A stretch of 64,000 nucleotides of DNA from Halomonas colorata (GTDB lineage: Bacteria > Pseudomonadota > Gammaproteobacteria > Pseudomonadales > Halomonadaceae), in the NCBI RefSeq assembly GCF_014897985.1, contig NZ_JABUZA010000004.1, forward strand, positions 62,001 to 126,000, given 5' to 3'. Positions 19,118-28,157 of the stretch are shown here, one piece after another. The position numbers and the translations under genes were made by a program. The notes beneath the pieces are model-generated. The model saw only the letters and a list, made by a program, of their open reading frames with translations. It was not told the origin of the DNA and made no database searches. Within the stretch, counting starts at the first letter, position 1; each line of letters starts with the position of its first letter.

Positions 19118-20512
19118 ATGAATTACTTACAACACTTTGATACGACCAAGGTAGTTGAAGCCTGTATCGCGGGTGCTGGTGATTTTGGTCGTGGCGTATT
19201 GCGTCAAGCCCGCCAGATGCCAGGACTGTCGGCGCGTATTGCGATCGATATCAATCCTGAAAAGGCGGCTGAAGCCTTGCGCCATGCGGGTATTCCCGAC
19301 ACGCAAATAATGGTATGCCATTCTGAAAGCGATGCCGAAGACGCTTGGCAGAAAGGCTTTTTTATTGCCACGGCTTCTTTCGAAACGGTCGCGGCACTTC
19401 CGTTCGATATTCTGGTTGAGTCTACCGGTATTCCTGATGTCGGCGCCCGTTATGCAGAAGCGGCCTTGCTGGCGGGTAAACATGTCGGTATTGCCACCAA
19501 GGAAACCGAATCGGTGGTCGGGCCTTACCTGACTCGCTTGGCCGAAGACCAGGGGCGTCTTTTCACGCCGCTGGATGGCGACCAGCCAAGCCTGCTGATT
19601 GGCCTTGTCACATGGGCTAGAACGCTGGGGTTTGAGATCATTTCTGCTGGCAAGAGTAGTGAATACGACTTTATCTGGGATGAAGCGCAAGGCACCGTAA
19701 CCTGTAACGGCACCCAGTACGATGCCACTGAAATGGCCGCACTCTGGAAGCTTGACGATAGCGATGCACGCGCCACAGTCAAATCCCGCGGCGAGGCTCT
19801 ATCCGCTATTCCGCAGATTTCAGTGCCTGACCTATGTGAGATGGTCAACGTTGCCAACGCAACCGGCCTGCAGCCTGACCTGCCCGAATTTCATGCCATG
19901 GTACTGCGAACCACAGAAGTGCCCACACTTCTGGATACCCAGGCAGAGGGCGGTGTTCTAAAAGGTAACCAGCGCCTTGAAGTCTTTAACTGCCTGCGCC
20001 GTCCAGACGAGCTGAGCTTTGCTGGCGGTGTGTTTGTAGTGGTGCGCTGTGAAGACCCGCATGTCTGGACACTGCTGCGCGATAAAGGTCACGTACTAAG
20101 CCGCAGCGGCAATAGCGCCATGGTTTATCTGCCGCGCCATTTGCTGGGCCTGGAAGCGCCCATTTCTCTGCTCGATGTGGTACTCAACGGCTTAACGTCC
20201 GGTGGCGGTCATGCCACCACGCCTAAATTCGATCTGACCGCGCGCGCCACTCAAGCGATCAAAGCGGGCCAACGCCTTGAGATGAAAGGCCACCATCGGC
20301 ACATCGAAGGGCTGCGTCCAGAGCTTCACCCCGCTGCGGCGCTTTCCGATGGCGCAAAAGTCCCCTTTTATCTGTTACCAGGCGCCGACGTTATTCGCGA
20401 TATTGCGCCTAATCAACCCATTACCCTAGCCGATGTCACGCTACCATCTTCCCGATTACATGAGCTTCGTCTTAAACAGGATGATCTGTTTTTTACAGCC
20501 GACAGCCAGTAA
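19118..20512 (+). CDS. SAF-domain NAD(P)-binding oxidoreductase, homoserine-dehydrogenase-like (COG4091 type)
   Basis: A 464-residue protein with an N-terminal Rossmann motif (AGAGDFGRG), a homoserine-dehydrogenase-like middle (DILVESTGIPDVGARYA, KHVGIATKETESVVGPYL), and a C-terminal SAF-like segment (GADVIRDIAPNQPITLADVTL). The reaction of this family is not settled. It leads an operon with a TTT transporter and OtnK-OtnC, so a step feeding or reshaping a four-carbon hydroxy acid is plausible but inferred. I start at ATG 19118, the first Met adjacent to the conserved domain; the frame is open back to 18989 but that part looks non-coding and contains the operator. A third operator-like site lies at 19311-19320 within the gene. 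Confidence 0.82.
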   Translation: MNYLQHFDTTKVVEACIAGAGDFGRGVLRQARQMPGLSARIAIDINPEKAAEALRHAGIPDTQIMVCHSESDAEDAWQKGFFIATASFETVAALPFDILVESTGIPDVGARYAEAALLAGKHVGIATKETESVVGPYLTRLAEDQGRLFTPLDGDQPSLLIGLVTWARTLGFEIISAGKSSEYDFIWDEAQGTVTCNGTQYDATEMAALWKLDDSDARATVKSRGEALSAIPQISVPDLCEMVNVANATGLQPDLPEFHAMVLRTTEVPTLLDTQAEGGVLKGNQRLEVFNCLRRPDELSFAGGVFVVVRCEDPHVWTLLRDKGHVLSRSGNSAMVYLPRHLLGLEAPISLLDVVLNGLTSGGGHATTPKFDLTARATQAIKAGQRLEMKGHHRHIEGLRPELHPAAALSDGAKVPFYLLPGADVIRDIAPNQPITLADVTLPSSRLHELRLKQDDLFFTADSQ

Positions 20513-20594
20513 CTAGCGGTAGAGCGCCTTTTAAAGTGCCTACTTTCTGTATTGATGGCCCCTAAAAGCAATAACAATCACCATGGAGAAAATT

Positions 20595-21560
20595 ATGATT
20601 ACTAAACATAGTGTTAAATACGCTGCTCTAGGTCTTGCCATGCTCGGTGCGGCTACCGGCGCAAGTGCAAGCGATGCCGATAACTTCCCCAGCAAGCCGA
20701 TCCAGTTCTTGGTAGCCGCGGGTGCTGGCGGTGGTACTGATAACTTCGCTCGGGTCGTTCGCCCGATGTTTGAAGAAGCTATTGGCGGCGCGCGCATTAC
20801 GGTAGTAAATCTGCCCGCCGCGTCCGGCGCTTTAGCCCACCAGCGTACCGCGACAAGCGCGGCTGATGGCCACACTCTGGACTTTGCCTCCACGACGCTT
20901 GTGACCTCACTTGCGGCGGGCCAGAACCCAGTGGGTCTGGATCAGTTAACGCCGGTTGCGCGTATGCAGTCTGACGTAATGGCGCTTTTTGTTAATCCGG
21001 AGCGTTTTCCTGATTTTGAATCATTCGTGAAATACGCTGAGGAAAATCCTGGCAAAGTCACCGTTGGGGGTACCCATACGGCAAGTCCTGACCACGTGGC
21101 TTTCCTGTCGCTGCGTGATGCGTCGGGTCTGGACATGAACTTTATCCCTTATGACAGCACCGGCAATGCCACTGCTAACGTGCTGGGCGGCAATATTGAT
21201 GCGACCACCACCTCGCTGAGCCCACTATTAAGCTACATCGAAGCCGGCCAGATGATGCCGATTCTGGTTTTCAGCGATGAGCGCCTTGAAGACTACCCGG
21301 ATGTGCCGACCACGGTTGAAAACGACTGGGATCTGACCGACGGTAACGATCGCGCCATTTTTGTACATGCTGATACGCCAACGCCGATTCTGGAACGTCT
21401 GGAAGGCGCCTTCAAGGATGTTTACGACTCCGAGGAGTATCAGAGCTACGCGGAGCGTGTAAACCTTGACTACCGTGCAGGCTGGATGGGTAGCGACGAA
21501 TACCGCCAGCGGCTTGAGAACAACTATGAGCTTTACTCACGCTTGCTGCAAAACGACTAA
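20595..21560 (+). CDS. tctC: Tripartite tricarboxylate transporter (TTT) substrate-binding protein, TctC/Bug family
   Basis: A 321-residue periplasmic protein with a signal peptide (about 1-26, ending ASAS) and Bug-family blocks: FPSKPIQFLVAAGAGGGTDNFAR and FIPYDSTGNATANVLGGNIDA. Bug proteins clasp carboxylates between two lobes. GGAG at 20585-20588 favours ATG 20595 over ATG 20583. The absence of the usual acidic substrate-contact pattern cannot be judged by eye. Context suggests a four-carbon sugar acid as ligand. Confidence 0.92.
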   Translation: MITKHSVKYAALGLAMLGAATGASASDADNFPSKPIQFLVAAGAGGGTDNFARVVRPMFEEAIGGARITVVNLPAASGALAHQRTATSAADGHTLDFASTTLVTSLAAGQNPVGLDQLTPVARMQSDVMALFVNPERFPDFESFVKYAEENPGKVTVGGTHTASPDHVAFLSLRDASGLDMNFIPYDSTGNATANVLGGNIDATTTSLSPLLSYIEAGQMMPILVFSDERLEDYPDVPTTVENDWDLTDGNDRAIFVHADTPTPILERLEGAFKDVYDSEEYQSYAERVNLDYRAGWMGSDEYRQRLENNYELYSRLLQND

Positions 21561-21640
21561 ACCAGTAGTTACTGGTGAGTGGAGGGGCATGCCCCTCCTG
21601 TATCCATTTGAAAGATCGGCCTTATGGGGCCGACCTTTCA
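21561..21640 (+). promoter_or_regulatory. Intercistronic hairpins between tctC and tctB
   Basis: Three consecutive inverted repeats fill the gap: ACCAGTA/TACTGGT (21561-21576), the perfect palindrome GGAGGGGCATGCCCCTCC (21581-21598), and 21609-21640 with 12 paired bases, one mismatch and a 6-base loop. They have no T-run, so mRNA stabilisation of the tctC message or partial attenuation is more likely than full termination. Confidence 0.65.
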
Positions 21641-21661
21641 CTGTCCCCTTCAGGGTTTACC

Positions 21662-22150
21662 ATGCACGCCAGGATCACTCTTTTTGCGCTGGGGGTCGTG
21701 TCACTCGCGGTGGTGAGTCTTTATCCCACGCTGCAATTCCCAAGCTCTGCTCAAGTGTCCACGTTTATCGGGCCTCGCGTTTGGCCATTAACACTGCTGA
21801 TCGCTCTGTTTACGCTGGGCCTTATACTGCTCGCCATCACATGGAGTGACCGCAAGAAGGCATTAGCCACTGAGCATCAGTCCACGTCGGACACCGCGGC
21901 TGAAACAGCGCTATCTTCGTCACGTTTCTCCCTTGGACGCACTCGTCACTGGTGGTTTATAGCGGCGGCTATCGCTTACACGCTCTTGATGGACAGCGTC
22001 GGTTTTTTAATCGCCAGCCTGATATTTACCTTTATTGGCACACTGCTTCTGGGTGCCCGCTCATGGCTGACCATTGCCATTACGTTAGTTATTGCTGGCG
22101 TACTGATGCAGGGCGTTTTCGTTTCGCTGCTCGGTATCCCCATGCCGTAA
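21662..22150 (+). CDS. tctB: TTT transporter small membrane subunit TctB
   Basis: A 162-residue protein with about four hydrophobic segments, as expected for TctB. GPRVWPLTLLIALFTLGLILL near residue 37 is typical. I start at ATG 21662, in-frame with and downstream of a longer open frame that would run through the hairpins. Confidence 0.88.
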   Translation: MHARITLFALGVVSLAVVSLYPTLQFPSSAQVSTFIGPRVWPLTLLIALFTLGLILLAITWSDRKKALATEHQSTSDTAAETALSSSRFSLGRTRHWWFIAAAIAYTLLMDSVGFLIASLIFTFIGTLLLGARSWLTIAITLVIAGVLMQGVFVSLLGIPMP

Positions 22151-22190
22151 GGCTGCCCCATAACCGACCCAACCTTCTAGGGAGTCGACT

Positions 22191-23678
22191 ATGCTAGAAC
22201 ATTTTTTGGGCGGGTTAGCCGTGGTGATGCAGCCACTCAACCTGTTGCTCTTAACCTCTGCCGTGTTTATCGGTTTTATTGGCGGCGCACTACCCGGCAT
22301 CAGCGGCGTTATTCTGGTGGTTATCCTACTGCCGGTTACTTATGGCATGGAGCCGACCACGGCCTTTATGGTGCTGACCGCTATTTATGGCGCCACGGTC
22401 TTTTCGGGTCTGATTACCGCTATTCTTTACCGGGCTCCCGGCACGCCTGAAGCGGTAATGACGGCGTTTGACGGCTATCCCATGACGCAACGTGGCGAAG
22501 CAGGCAAAGCCTTAGGCATCGGCGTTTTAAGCTCGGCTATCGGCGGGCTTGTAGGCACCGTGGCACTGATTATATTCACGCCCATGCTGGCCAAAATGGC
22601 CTTGAAGTTTTCATCTCCCGAGTACTTTGCCTTGGCGGTACTCGGTTTAACCGTGGTAGCTTCATTAGGCGGTCGTCTCATATTTGGCTTGATTGGTGCG
22701 GCGCTAGGTTTATTCATTGCCACTATTGGTATTGATCCGCTCACCGGCACCAGCCGCTTTACCTTTGGCAATCTTAATCTGGCCGAAGGCGTGGGTTTGA
22801 TTCCGGTTATTGTCGGCCTGTTTGCCGTGTCAGAAGTCATGAAACGCACGCTGGACCATGAAAGCCATCAACCGCTGAAAAAGGTGAAGGTAAAGATTTT
22901 TGATCTTCCCATTTTGCGCCAGATTGGCATGACCCTGTCACGCTCATCCATTATCGGGGTCGTCATCGGTATCCTGCCGGGTATCGGTGCCAGTACCGCG
23001 GCGATGGTGAGCTATAGTGAAACGGTCCGCTGGTCCAAGCATCCTGAGAAATTTGGCAAGGGCGCGCCGGAAGGTATTGCCGCCCCGGAGTCTGCCAATA
23101 ACGCAGCGGCCATGGGTGCACTGGTGCCGCTTTTTGCGCTGGGTATTCCGGGTAGTGGCACTACGGCCGTTATTCTGGGCGCTTTTATCATGCATGGCCT
23201 GCAGCCTGGGCCAATGTTTATGCTGACCAGCAGTGACCTGATCTACGCGGTATTTGCCGGGCTGTTTATCGTCAATTTCATGATTCTGCTTTTCTCAAAG
23301 CCGTTCATCGTGCTGTTTACCAAATTGCTGAATGTACCTTATTCCGCGCTTGGCCCCATCATTATCATGTGCTGCATCGTGGGGACTTTTTCGGTGCGCA
23401 ACTCTATGTTTGATGTATGGTTGATGATGGGCTTTGGCGTGTTGGGTTATCTGCTTGAGAAAATCAACTTTCCATTGGTATCGATTATTTTGGGATTGGT
23501 TTTGGGCCCTATCGCAGAAAGCGAGCTGCGCCGGGCACTATCCATGTCACAAGGCGACTTCAGCATCTTTATTGATCGTCCTATCAGCGCCACACTGCTG
23601 AGTATTGCTTTCATTCTGCTGGCCGTCACGCTGATTACGCCGCTGATCAAACGCGCACATCGCAAGGCCACTACCTGA
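22191..23678 (+). CDS. tctA: TTT transporter large membrane subunit TctA
   Basis: A 495-residue permease with about twelve membrane segments. TctA hallmarks: FIGFIGGALPGISGVILVVILLPVTYGM near the N-terminus and the mirrored GILPGIGASTAAMVSYSETVRWSKHPEKFGKGAPEGIAAPESANNAAA region in the middle. GGGAG-like site upstream of ATG 22191. Followed after 22 bases by otnK. Confidence 0.94.
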   Translation: MLEHFLGGLAVVMQPLNLLLLTSAVFIGFIGGALPGISGVILVVILLPVTYGMEPTTAFMVLTAIYGATVFSGLITAILYRAPGTPEAVMTAFDGYPMTQRGEAGKALGIGVLSSAIGGLVGTVALIIFTPMLAKMALKFSSPEYFALAVLGLTVVASLGGRLIFGLIGAALGLFIATIGIDPLTGTSRFTFGNLNLAEGVGLIPVIVGLFAVSEVMKRTLDHESHQPLKKVKVKIFDLPILRQIGMTLSRSSIIGVVIGILPGIGASTAAMVSYSETVRWSKHPEKFGKGAPEGIAAPESANNAAAMGALVPLFALGIPGSGTTAVILGAFIMHGLQPGPMFMLTSSDLIYAVFAGLFIVNFMILLFSKPFIVLFTKLLNVPYSALGPIIIMCCIVGTFSVRNSMFDVWLMMGFGVLGYLLEKINFPLVSIILGLVLGPIAESELRRALSMSQGDFSIFIDRPISATLLSIAFILLAVTLITPLIKRAHRKATT

Positions 23679-23700
23679 AGCCCGTATCCTGGAGAATGCT

Positions 23701-24987
23701 ATGACCATCGTACTGGGCGCTATCGCCGACGATTTTACCGGTGCCACTGACCTTGCCAACAACCTGGTACGCGGCGGTATGCGCTGCGTTCAGGTCATCG
23801 GCGTGCCGACCACCCCACCCGACTTAAGCAACGTAGATGCCGTGATAGTGGCGCTCAAGTCGCGCTCCTGTCCGGTTGAAGAAGCTACTAGCGATTCACT
23901 AGCAGCTCTTGAATGGCTACGTGAACAAGGTGCACGGCAGATATTTTTTAAATACTGCTCGACCTTTGATTCAACCGACAAGGGCAACATCGGCCCGGTT
24001 GCAGATGCGCTACTTGATCGACTCGGCGTCTCGCAAACCGTGATGGTCCCGGCGTTTCCGATTAATGGCCGTACGGTATATCAAGGGCACCTGTTCGTTG
24101 GCGACCGCCTGCTTAACGATAGCGGCATGCAGCACCACCCGTTAACGCCCATGACCGATGCGGATCTGGTTCGCGTGCTTTCACGTCAGACCTCTCACGC
24201 CGTTGGTTTGGCCAACCGCGCTATGCTAGCCAAAGGCGGCGAGGCTACTCGTCAACACCTTGACGCTTTAGCAGCTGAAAACATACGCCATGTCATTTGC
24301 GACAGCGTCGATGACAGCGATCTTGACGTATTAGCGGAGGCAACGGTAACGATGCCTCTGGTAACCGGCGGCTCAGGGCTTGGCCAGGCGTTGCCTGCCC
24401 AGTACCGTAAACAGGGTTGGCTTGCCGAAATTGCCGAGCCAGGGCGCCTTCAGCCTGCCTCTGGCAATATGTTGGTATTGTCAGGCAGCTGCTCACGAGC
24501 AACGCTTGCTCAGGTCGCTGATTTTCTGGCCCGTCATCCTGGCGCGGGCTTTGCGCTTGACCCCCAGGCCCTGGCCAAGGGCGATAAACAGTGGGAACAG
24601 GCGCTGGCCTTCGCGTTCGAGCGCCTTGAACAAGATGCACCTGCTCTGATCTACGCCTCGGCCGATCCTGAAAAGGTCAAGGCCGCTCAGGCGGAACTGG
24701 GCGTAGAGCAAGCTGGCCAGCTAGTCGAAGAAGCGTTAAGCCAGCTTGCCGTTACTCTGGTCAATGAAGGCGTTGGCCGACTGGTGGTTGCCGGTGGTGA
24801 AACCTCGGGGGCAGTGGTATCTGCCCTGGGCATTTCAGCGCTACGTATTGGCGAGCAGATTGATCCCGGCGTGCCCTGGACACAAGCGACACTAGCTAAC
24901 CGCGAGGCGCCGCTTTCCCTGGCGCTCAAGTCAGGCAACTTTGGGGGCGTTGATTTCTTCACCCGAGCGTTTGAGGTATTGGCATGA
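23701..24987 (+). CDS. otnK: 3-oxo-tetronate 4-kinase (DUF1537 family)
   Basis: A 428-residue four-carbon acid-sugar kinase. The N-terminal GAIADDFTGATDLANNLV is the DUF1537 signature; KYCSTFDSTDKGNIGP, VPAFPINGRTVYQGHLFVGD and the C-terminal nucleotide-binding GGETSGAVV follow. The family phosphorylates 3-oxo-tetronate to its 4-phosphate with ATP. GGAG lies just before ATG 23701, and the stop overlaps the otnC start (ATGA). This is the only intact copy in the window; a degraded remnant of a second copy lies at 33101-33268. Confidence 0.93.
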   Translation: MTIVLGAIADDFTGATDLANNLVRGGMRCVQVIGVPTTPPDLSNVDAVIVALKSRSCPVEEATSDSLAALEWLREQGARQIFFKYCSTFDSTDKGNIGPVADALLDRLGVSQTVMVPAFPINGRTVYQGHLFVGDRLLNDSGMQHHPLTPMTDADLVRVLSRQTSHAVGLANRAMLAKGGEATRQHLDALAAENIRHVICDSVDDSDLDVLAEATVTMPLVTGGSGLGQALPAQYRKQGWLAEIAEPGRLQPASGNMLVLSGSCSRATLAQVADFLARHPGAGFALDPQALAKGDKQWEQALAFAFERLEQDAPALIYASADPEKVKAAQAELGVEQAGQLVEEALSQLAVTLVNEGVGRLVVAGGETSGAVVSALGISALRIGEQIDPGVPWTQATLANREAPLSLALKSGNFGGVDFFTRAFEVLA

Positions 24988-25631
24988 GCACTCACGACCA
25001 GAACCACCTGCGCGAACAGATCAGCACGCTGGGGAAATCGCTGTTTGATCGCGGCCTGACCATGGGTTCAAGCGGCAATATCAGCGTGCGCTTGGATGAC
25101 GGTGGCTGGCTTATGACGCCTACCAACGCCTGCCTTGGGCGCCTGGACCCTGCACGCATCTCACATCTGGATACCCAGGGCCAACTGATCAGTGGTGATA
25201 AGCCCACCAAAGAGCAGTTTCTGCATATGGCGATGTACGATGAGCGCCCTCAGTCCGGCGCCATCGTTCACCTGCACTCCACGCATTCGGTGGCGGTTTC
25301 CTGCCTGCCGGGTATCAACCCCTGCGACTGCATTCCGCCTCTCACCGCTTATTACGCGATGCGCGTGGGCAAGCTTCCCCTGGTGCCTTACCACATCCCG
25401 GGCGACCAGCAGTTGGGCGAAGCGGTACGCGGCCTGGCAGGCAAGCACAGCGCCGTGCTGCTTGCCAACCACGGCCCGGTCGTCGCTGGTAAAAATCTCG
25501 AAGCAGCAGTGTATGCCACCGAAGAGCTTGAGGAAACAGCGAAGCTGTTTCTGCTGTTGCGCGGTGAAAACCCACGTGCGCTGACGCCTGAACAGGTTGC
25601 TGAATTGGAAGCCCGGTTTCCAAGGGATTAA
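24984..25631 (+). CDS. otnC: 3-oxo-tetronate 4-phosphate decarboxylase (class II aldolase family)
   Basis: A 215-residue zinc-dependent class II aldolase-like enzyme. GSSGNISVR forms the phosphate loop, HLHSTHS (His96, His98) and a later NHGPVVAG histidine supply the metal. With OtnK it turns 3-oxo-tetronate 4-phosphate into DHAP and CO2. Last gene of the plus-strand operon; a strong hairpin follows. Confidence 0.92.
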   Translation: MSTHDQNHLREQISTLGKSLFDRGLTMGSSGNISVRLDDGGWLMTPTNACLGRLDPARISHLDTQGQLISGDKPTKEQFLHMAMYDERPQSGAIVHLHSTHSVAVSCLPGINPCDCIPPLTAYYAMRVGKLPLVPYHIPGDQQLGEAVRGLAGKHSAVLLANHGPVVAGKNLEAAVYATEELEETAKLFLLLRGENPRALTPEQVAELEARFPRD

Positions 25632-25656
25632 GCTATTCAGTAAGAGCATTTAAAAC

Positions 25657-25689
25657 ATAAGGGCAAAGCTCATTGAGCTTTGCCCTTAT
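25657..25689. terminator. Bidirectional terminator between convergent operons
   Basis: A perfect inverted repeat: ATAAGGGCAAAGCTCA and its complement are separated by a single base, giving a long stem with a small effective loop. It lies between the convergent otnC and LtnD-family genes and can serve both strands. Confidence 0.8.
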
Positions 25690-25755
25690 CGATTACCACT
25701 GACGATAGCTGATACCCATTCAGCCAAGCTATGCGCCTGGCGAATTTGTACCGCA

Positions 25756-26649
25756 TCAGGATTCGTTGCGCGTTTCAAGCAGGCGAATCAACTCCGGCAC
25801 CGCCATGGTCTGATCCTCCACACCGGCATACAGTGCCGCCACCGCGCCAGCCAAGCCTCTTGTCGTATTAAGTTCATCGGTCATGGTGTGGTAGTAGCCC
25901 AGGTCTTTATGCGCGTTCGCCACGCTAAACCGAAACCCCGAAGCATCGCCTGATTCAATAAAGGGGCGTAGCCGTTCCAGCACCACTCCGCCCCCGCCGC
26001 CCTTGGTCAAGACCTCCAGAAAAGCGTGGTCATCGATACCCGCCCGCCGGGAAGCCGCAGTCGCCTCGGCCAATACGGCTGAAAAGCCCAACGACACGTA
26101 GTTATGCAGTAGCTTAAGGGTATGCCCTGAGCCTACATCTCCTGCGTGGGTGATGACCTCAGCGAAGCTTGCGAGTAGCGGGTGCAACGCTTCAAATAGC
26201 GTCTCATGGGCACCGACGATAAGGTTTAAGCGCCCCTCCTCGGCTTCTTTGGGAGTACGCGTCATCGCCGCGTCGACCAGATGGCCACCCGCTTTATCTA
26301 CCCTGGCGGCGACGTTAGCTGTGGAGCTTGGCAACGAGGTAGAGCAATCCACCACAATGGCGCCCTGAGCGAGTCCCTCCAGCACGCCATTTGGCTCAAA
26401 CAGCACGGCCTCCACCTGGGGCGACCCCGTTACGCACAGCAATACCACGTCGGCTTTTTCGGCCACTTCCCGGGCGCTTGAGCACGGCACGGCGCCCGCT
26501 GACAGCAGGTCGTCCACGGGCTGGTTGCCAGGGTGGTCCAGAAAGGCCAGGGAATACCCCGCGTTAAGAATGTTCTTGGCAATGCCGTGGCCCATTAACC
26601 CCACACCTACCATGCCGATGCGGTGCTCTGTACGAACGGATTGATTCAT
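25756..26649 (-). CDS. NAD(P)-dependent dehydrogenase of the 3-hydroxyisobutyrate/LtnD family
   Basis: A 297-residue beta-hydroxyacid dehydrogenase: GMVGVGLMGHGIAKN cofactor motif, DCSTSLPSST substrate loop, and the catalytic lysine in GHTLKLLHNY. It differs clearly from the other paralogue at 33271-34203, which matches LtnD better. Last gene of the minus-strand operon, 37 bases after the aldehyde dehydrogenase. It might use a related sugar acid (L-threonate, tartronate semialdehyde or similar); the exact substrate cannot be told from sequence. Confidence 0.85.
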   Translation of the reverse strand: MNQSVRTEHRIGMVGVGLMGHGIAKNILNAGYSLAFLDHPGNQPVDDLLSAGAVPCSSAREVAEKADVVLLCVTGSPQVEAVLFEPNGVLEGLAQGAIVVDCSTSLPSSTANVAARVDKAGGHLVDAAMTRTPKEAEEGRLNLIVGAHETLFEALHPLLASFAEVITHAGDVGSGHTLKLLHNYVSLGFSAVLAEATAASRRAGIDDHAFLEVLTKGGGGGVVLERLRPFIESGDASGFRFSVANAHKDLGYYHTMTDELNTTRGLAGAVAALYAGVEDQTMAVPELIRLLETRNES

Positions 26650-26686
26650 AAATAAGCTCCTAACCTGATTTAATTATGATTTTTTT

Positions 26687-28147
26687 CTAGCCATGGCGAA
26701 TGGCGACCGTTTTTATACGGGTATAGCTGCGCAGCCCCTCGAAGCCTTTTTCCCGCCCGAATCCTGAGCGCCCGACACCGCCGAAAGGCAGTTCAATACC
26801 GCCGCCCGCACCGTAGTTATTGATAAAAACCTGGCCACTGCGAATGCCTCTTGCCAAGCGTAATTGGCGGCCACCGTCGCGCGTCCAGACGCCGGCACAC
26901 AGCCCGAAATCGGTTGCATTGGCCAGGCGCAGCGCTTGTGCTTCATCGTCGAATATCTGGACAGCCAGCACGGGGCCAAACAGCTCTTCGCGCAGCACAT
27001 CATGATCATCGGGAATATCGGTAAGTAGATGCGGAACCACAAAATGCCCGGCCGGGGAGGTGTTTTTAGCGAGCTGCCCTCTTGCCGCAACGTGAATACC
27101 GTCTGCTTCAGCCGCGGCTAGCCGTTGATCGAGCTGTGATTTTTGGCGGGCATTGATCAACGGGCCGCAGTCAGCGTCTTCCTCGCCCGATGCACACTGC
27201 AGTGTCGAGAAGCGCTCTATCAGACGATCCGTAAACGCTTGCGATATGTCGCGCTGTATCAACAGACGACTTCCCGCCGAGCAGGTTTGCCCGGCATTCT
27301 GGATAATCCCACGCACCACCGCTTCGAAAGCCGCATCAAGGTCAGCATCTGCAAAAACAATCTGCGGCGACTTGCCGCCCAGCTCTAACGTGACGGGCAC
27401 GTGGTGCTTTGCCGCCGCCTGGGTTACCTGGGTGCCGGTCTCAGGCGAGCCGGTGAACGAGAGATGATCAATACCCGAGTGTGCGGCCAGGGCGGCACCA
27501 GCTTCACGCCCAAGCCCCGGCACCACATTGAGCACTCCGGCTGGCAAGCCGCTATCTATTGCCAGTTTTGCCAGGCTCAAGACGCTCAAACAGGCATCTT
27601 CGGCAGGCTTGAGAACCACGGTATTGCCAACAGCCAAGGCGGCGGCCACGCAGCGGCCAAATATCTGTGACGGGTAATTCCAGGGAATAATCTGGGCGCA
27701 AACACCATACGGCTCACGCAGCGTCATGACGGTGTAGCCCTCTTCATAAGGCAGGGTCTCGCCATGTAATTTATCGGCGCCACCGGCGTAAAAGCGAAAG
27801 TAGTGGGCGCAGGCTTTAATATCCGCGCGCGCCTGGGTTAAGGGTTTTCCCGTGTCCAGGCACTCTAACGCCGATAGATGCTCATGGTTGGCCTCGATGG
27901 CATCAGCAAAGCCAAATAGCCAGGTACTGCGCTGGCGGGCACTCCAGTGAGCCCACTCCCCCAGCTCACCAGAAAAGGCGCGCCGCGCCGCGGTGACGGC
28001 ATCATCAATGTGCTCGGGCGTGCAGCGGGCAATGTGCGCAACAACGTCGCCACGGGCGGGCGCCTCTACCGGTAGTGTCGCGCCGGTATCAATCCAGGTA
28101 TTGCCTATCAGCGCCGCCTGGGGTGGAAATTCGGGAAAATCAATCAT
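26687..28147 (-). CDS. NAD(P)-dependent aldehyde dehydrogenase
   Basis: A 486-residue aldehyde dehydrogenase with PWNYP, FTGSPETG, the general base in LELGGKSP and the nucleophile in GQTCSAGS. I start at ATG 28147 because AGGAG lies 7 bases upstream; the longer frame begins before the end of the preceding dctM. In this operon it may oxidise a four- or two-carbon hydroxyaldehyde (such as a tetrose or glycolaldehyde) to the acid that the other enzymes consume; that is inference. Confidence 0.9.
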   Translation of the reverse strand: MIDFPEFPPQAALIGNTWIDTGATLPVEAPARGDVVAHIARCTPEHIDDAVTAARRAFSGELGEWAHWSARQRSTWLFGFADAIEANHEHLSALECLDTGKPLTQARADIKACAHYFRFYAGGADKLHGETLPYEEGYTVMTLREPYGVCAQIIPWNYPSQIFGRCVAAALAVGNTVVLKPAEDACLSVLSLAKLAIDSGLPAGVLNVVPGLGREAGAALAAHSGIDHLSFTGSPETGTQVTQAAAKHHVPVTLELGGKSPQIVFADADLDAAFEAVVRGIIQNAGQTCSAGSRLLIQRDISQAFTDRLIERFSTLQCASGEEDADCGPLINARQKSQLDQRLAAAEADGIHVAARGQLAKNTSPAGHFVVPHLLTDIPDDHDVLREELFGPVLAVQIFDDEAQALRLANATDFGLCAGVWTRDGGRQLRLARGIRSGQVFINNYGAGGGIELPFGGVGRSGFGREKGFEGLRSYTRIKTVAIRHG

Positions 28148-28157
28148 CAACAAACTC

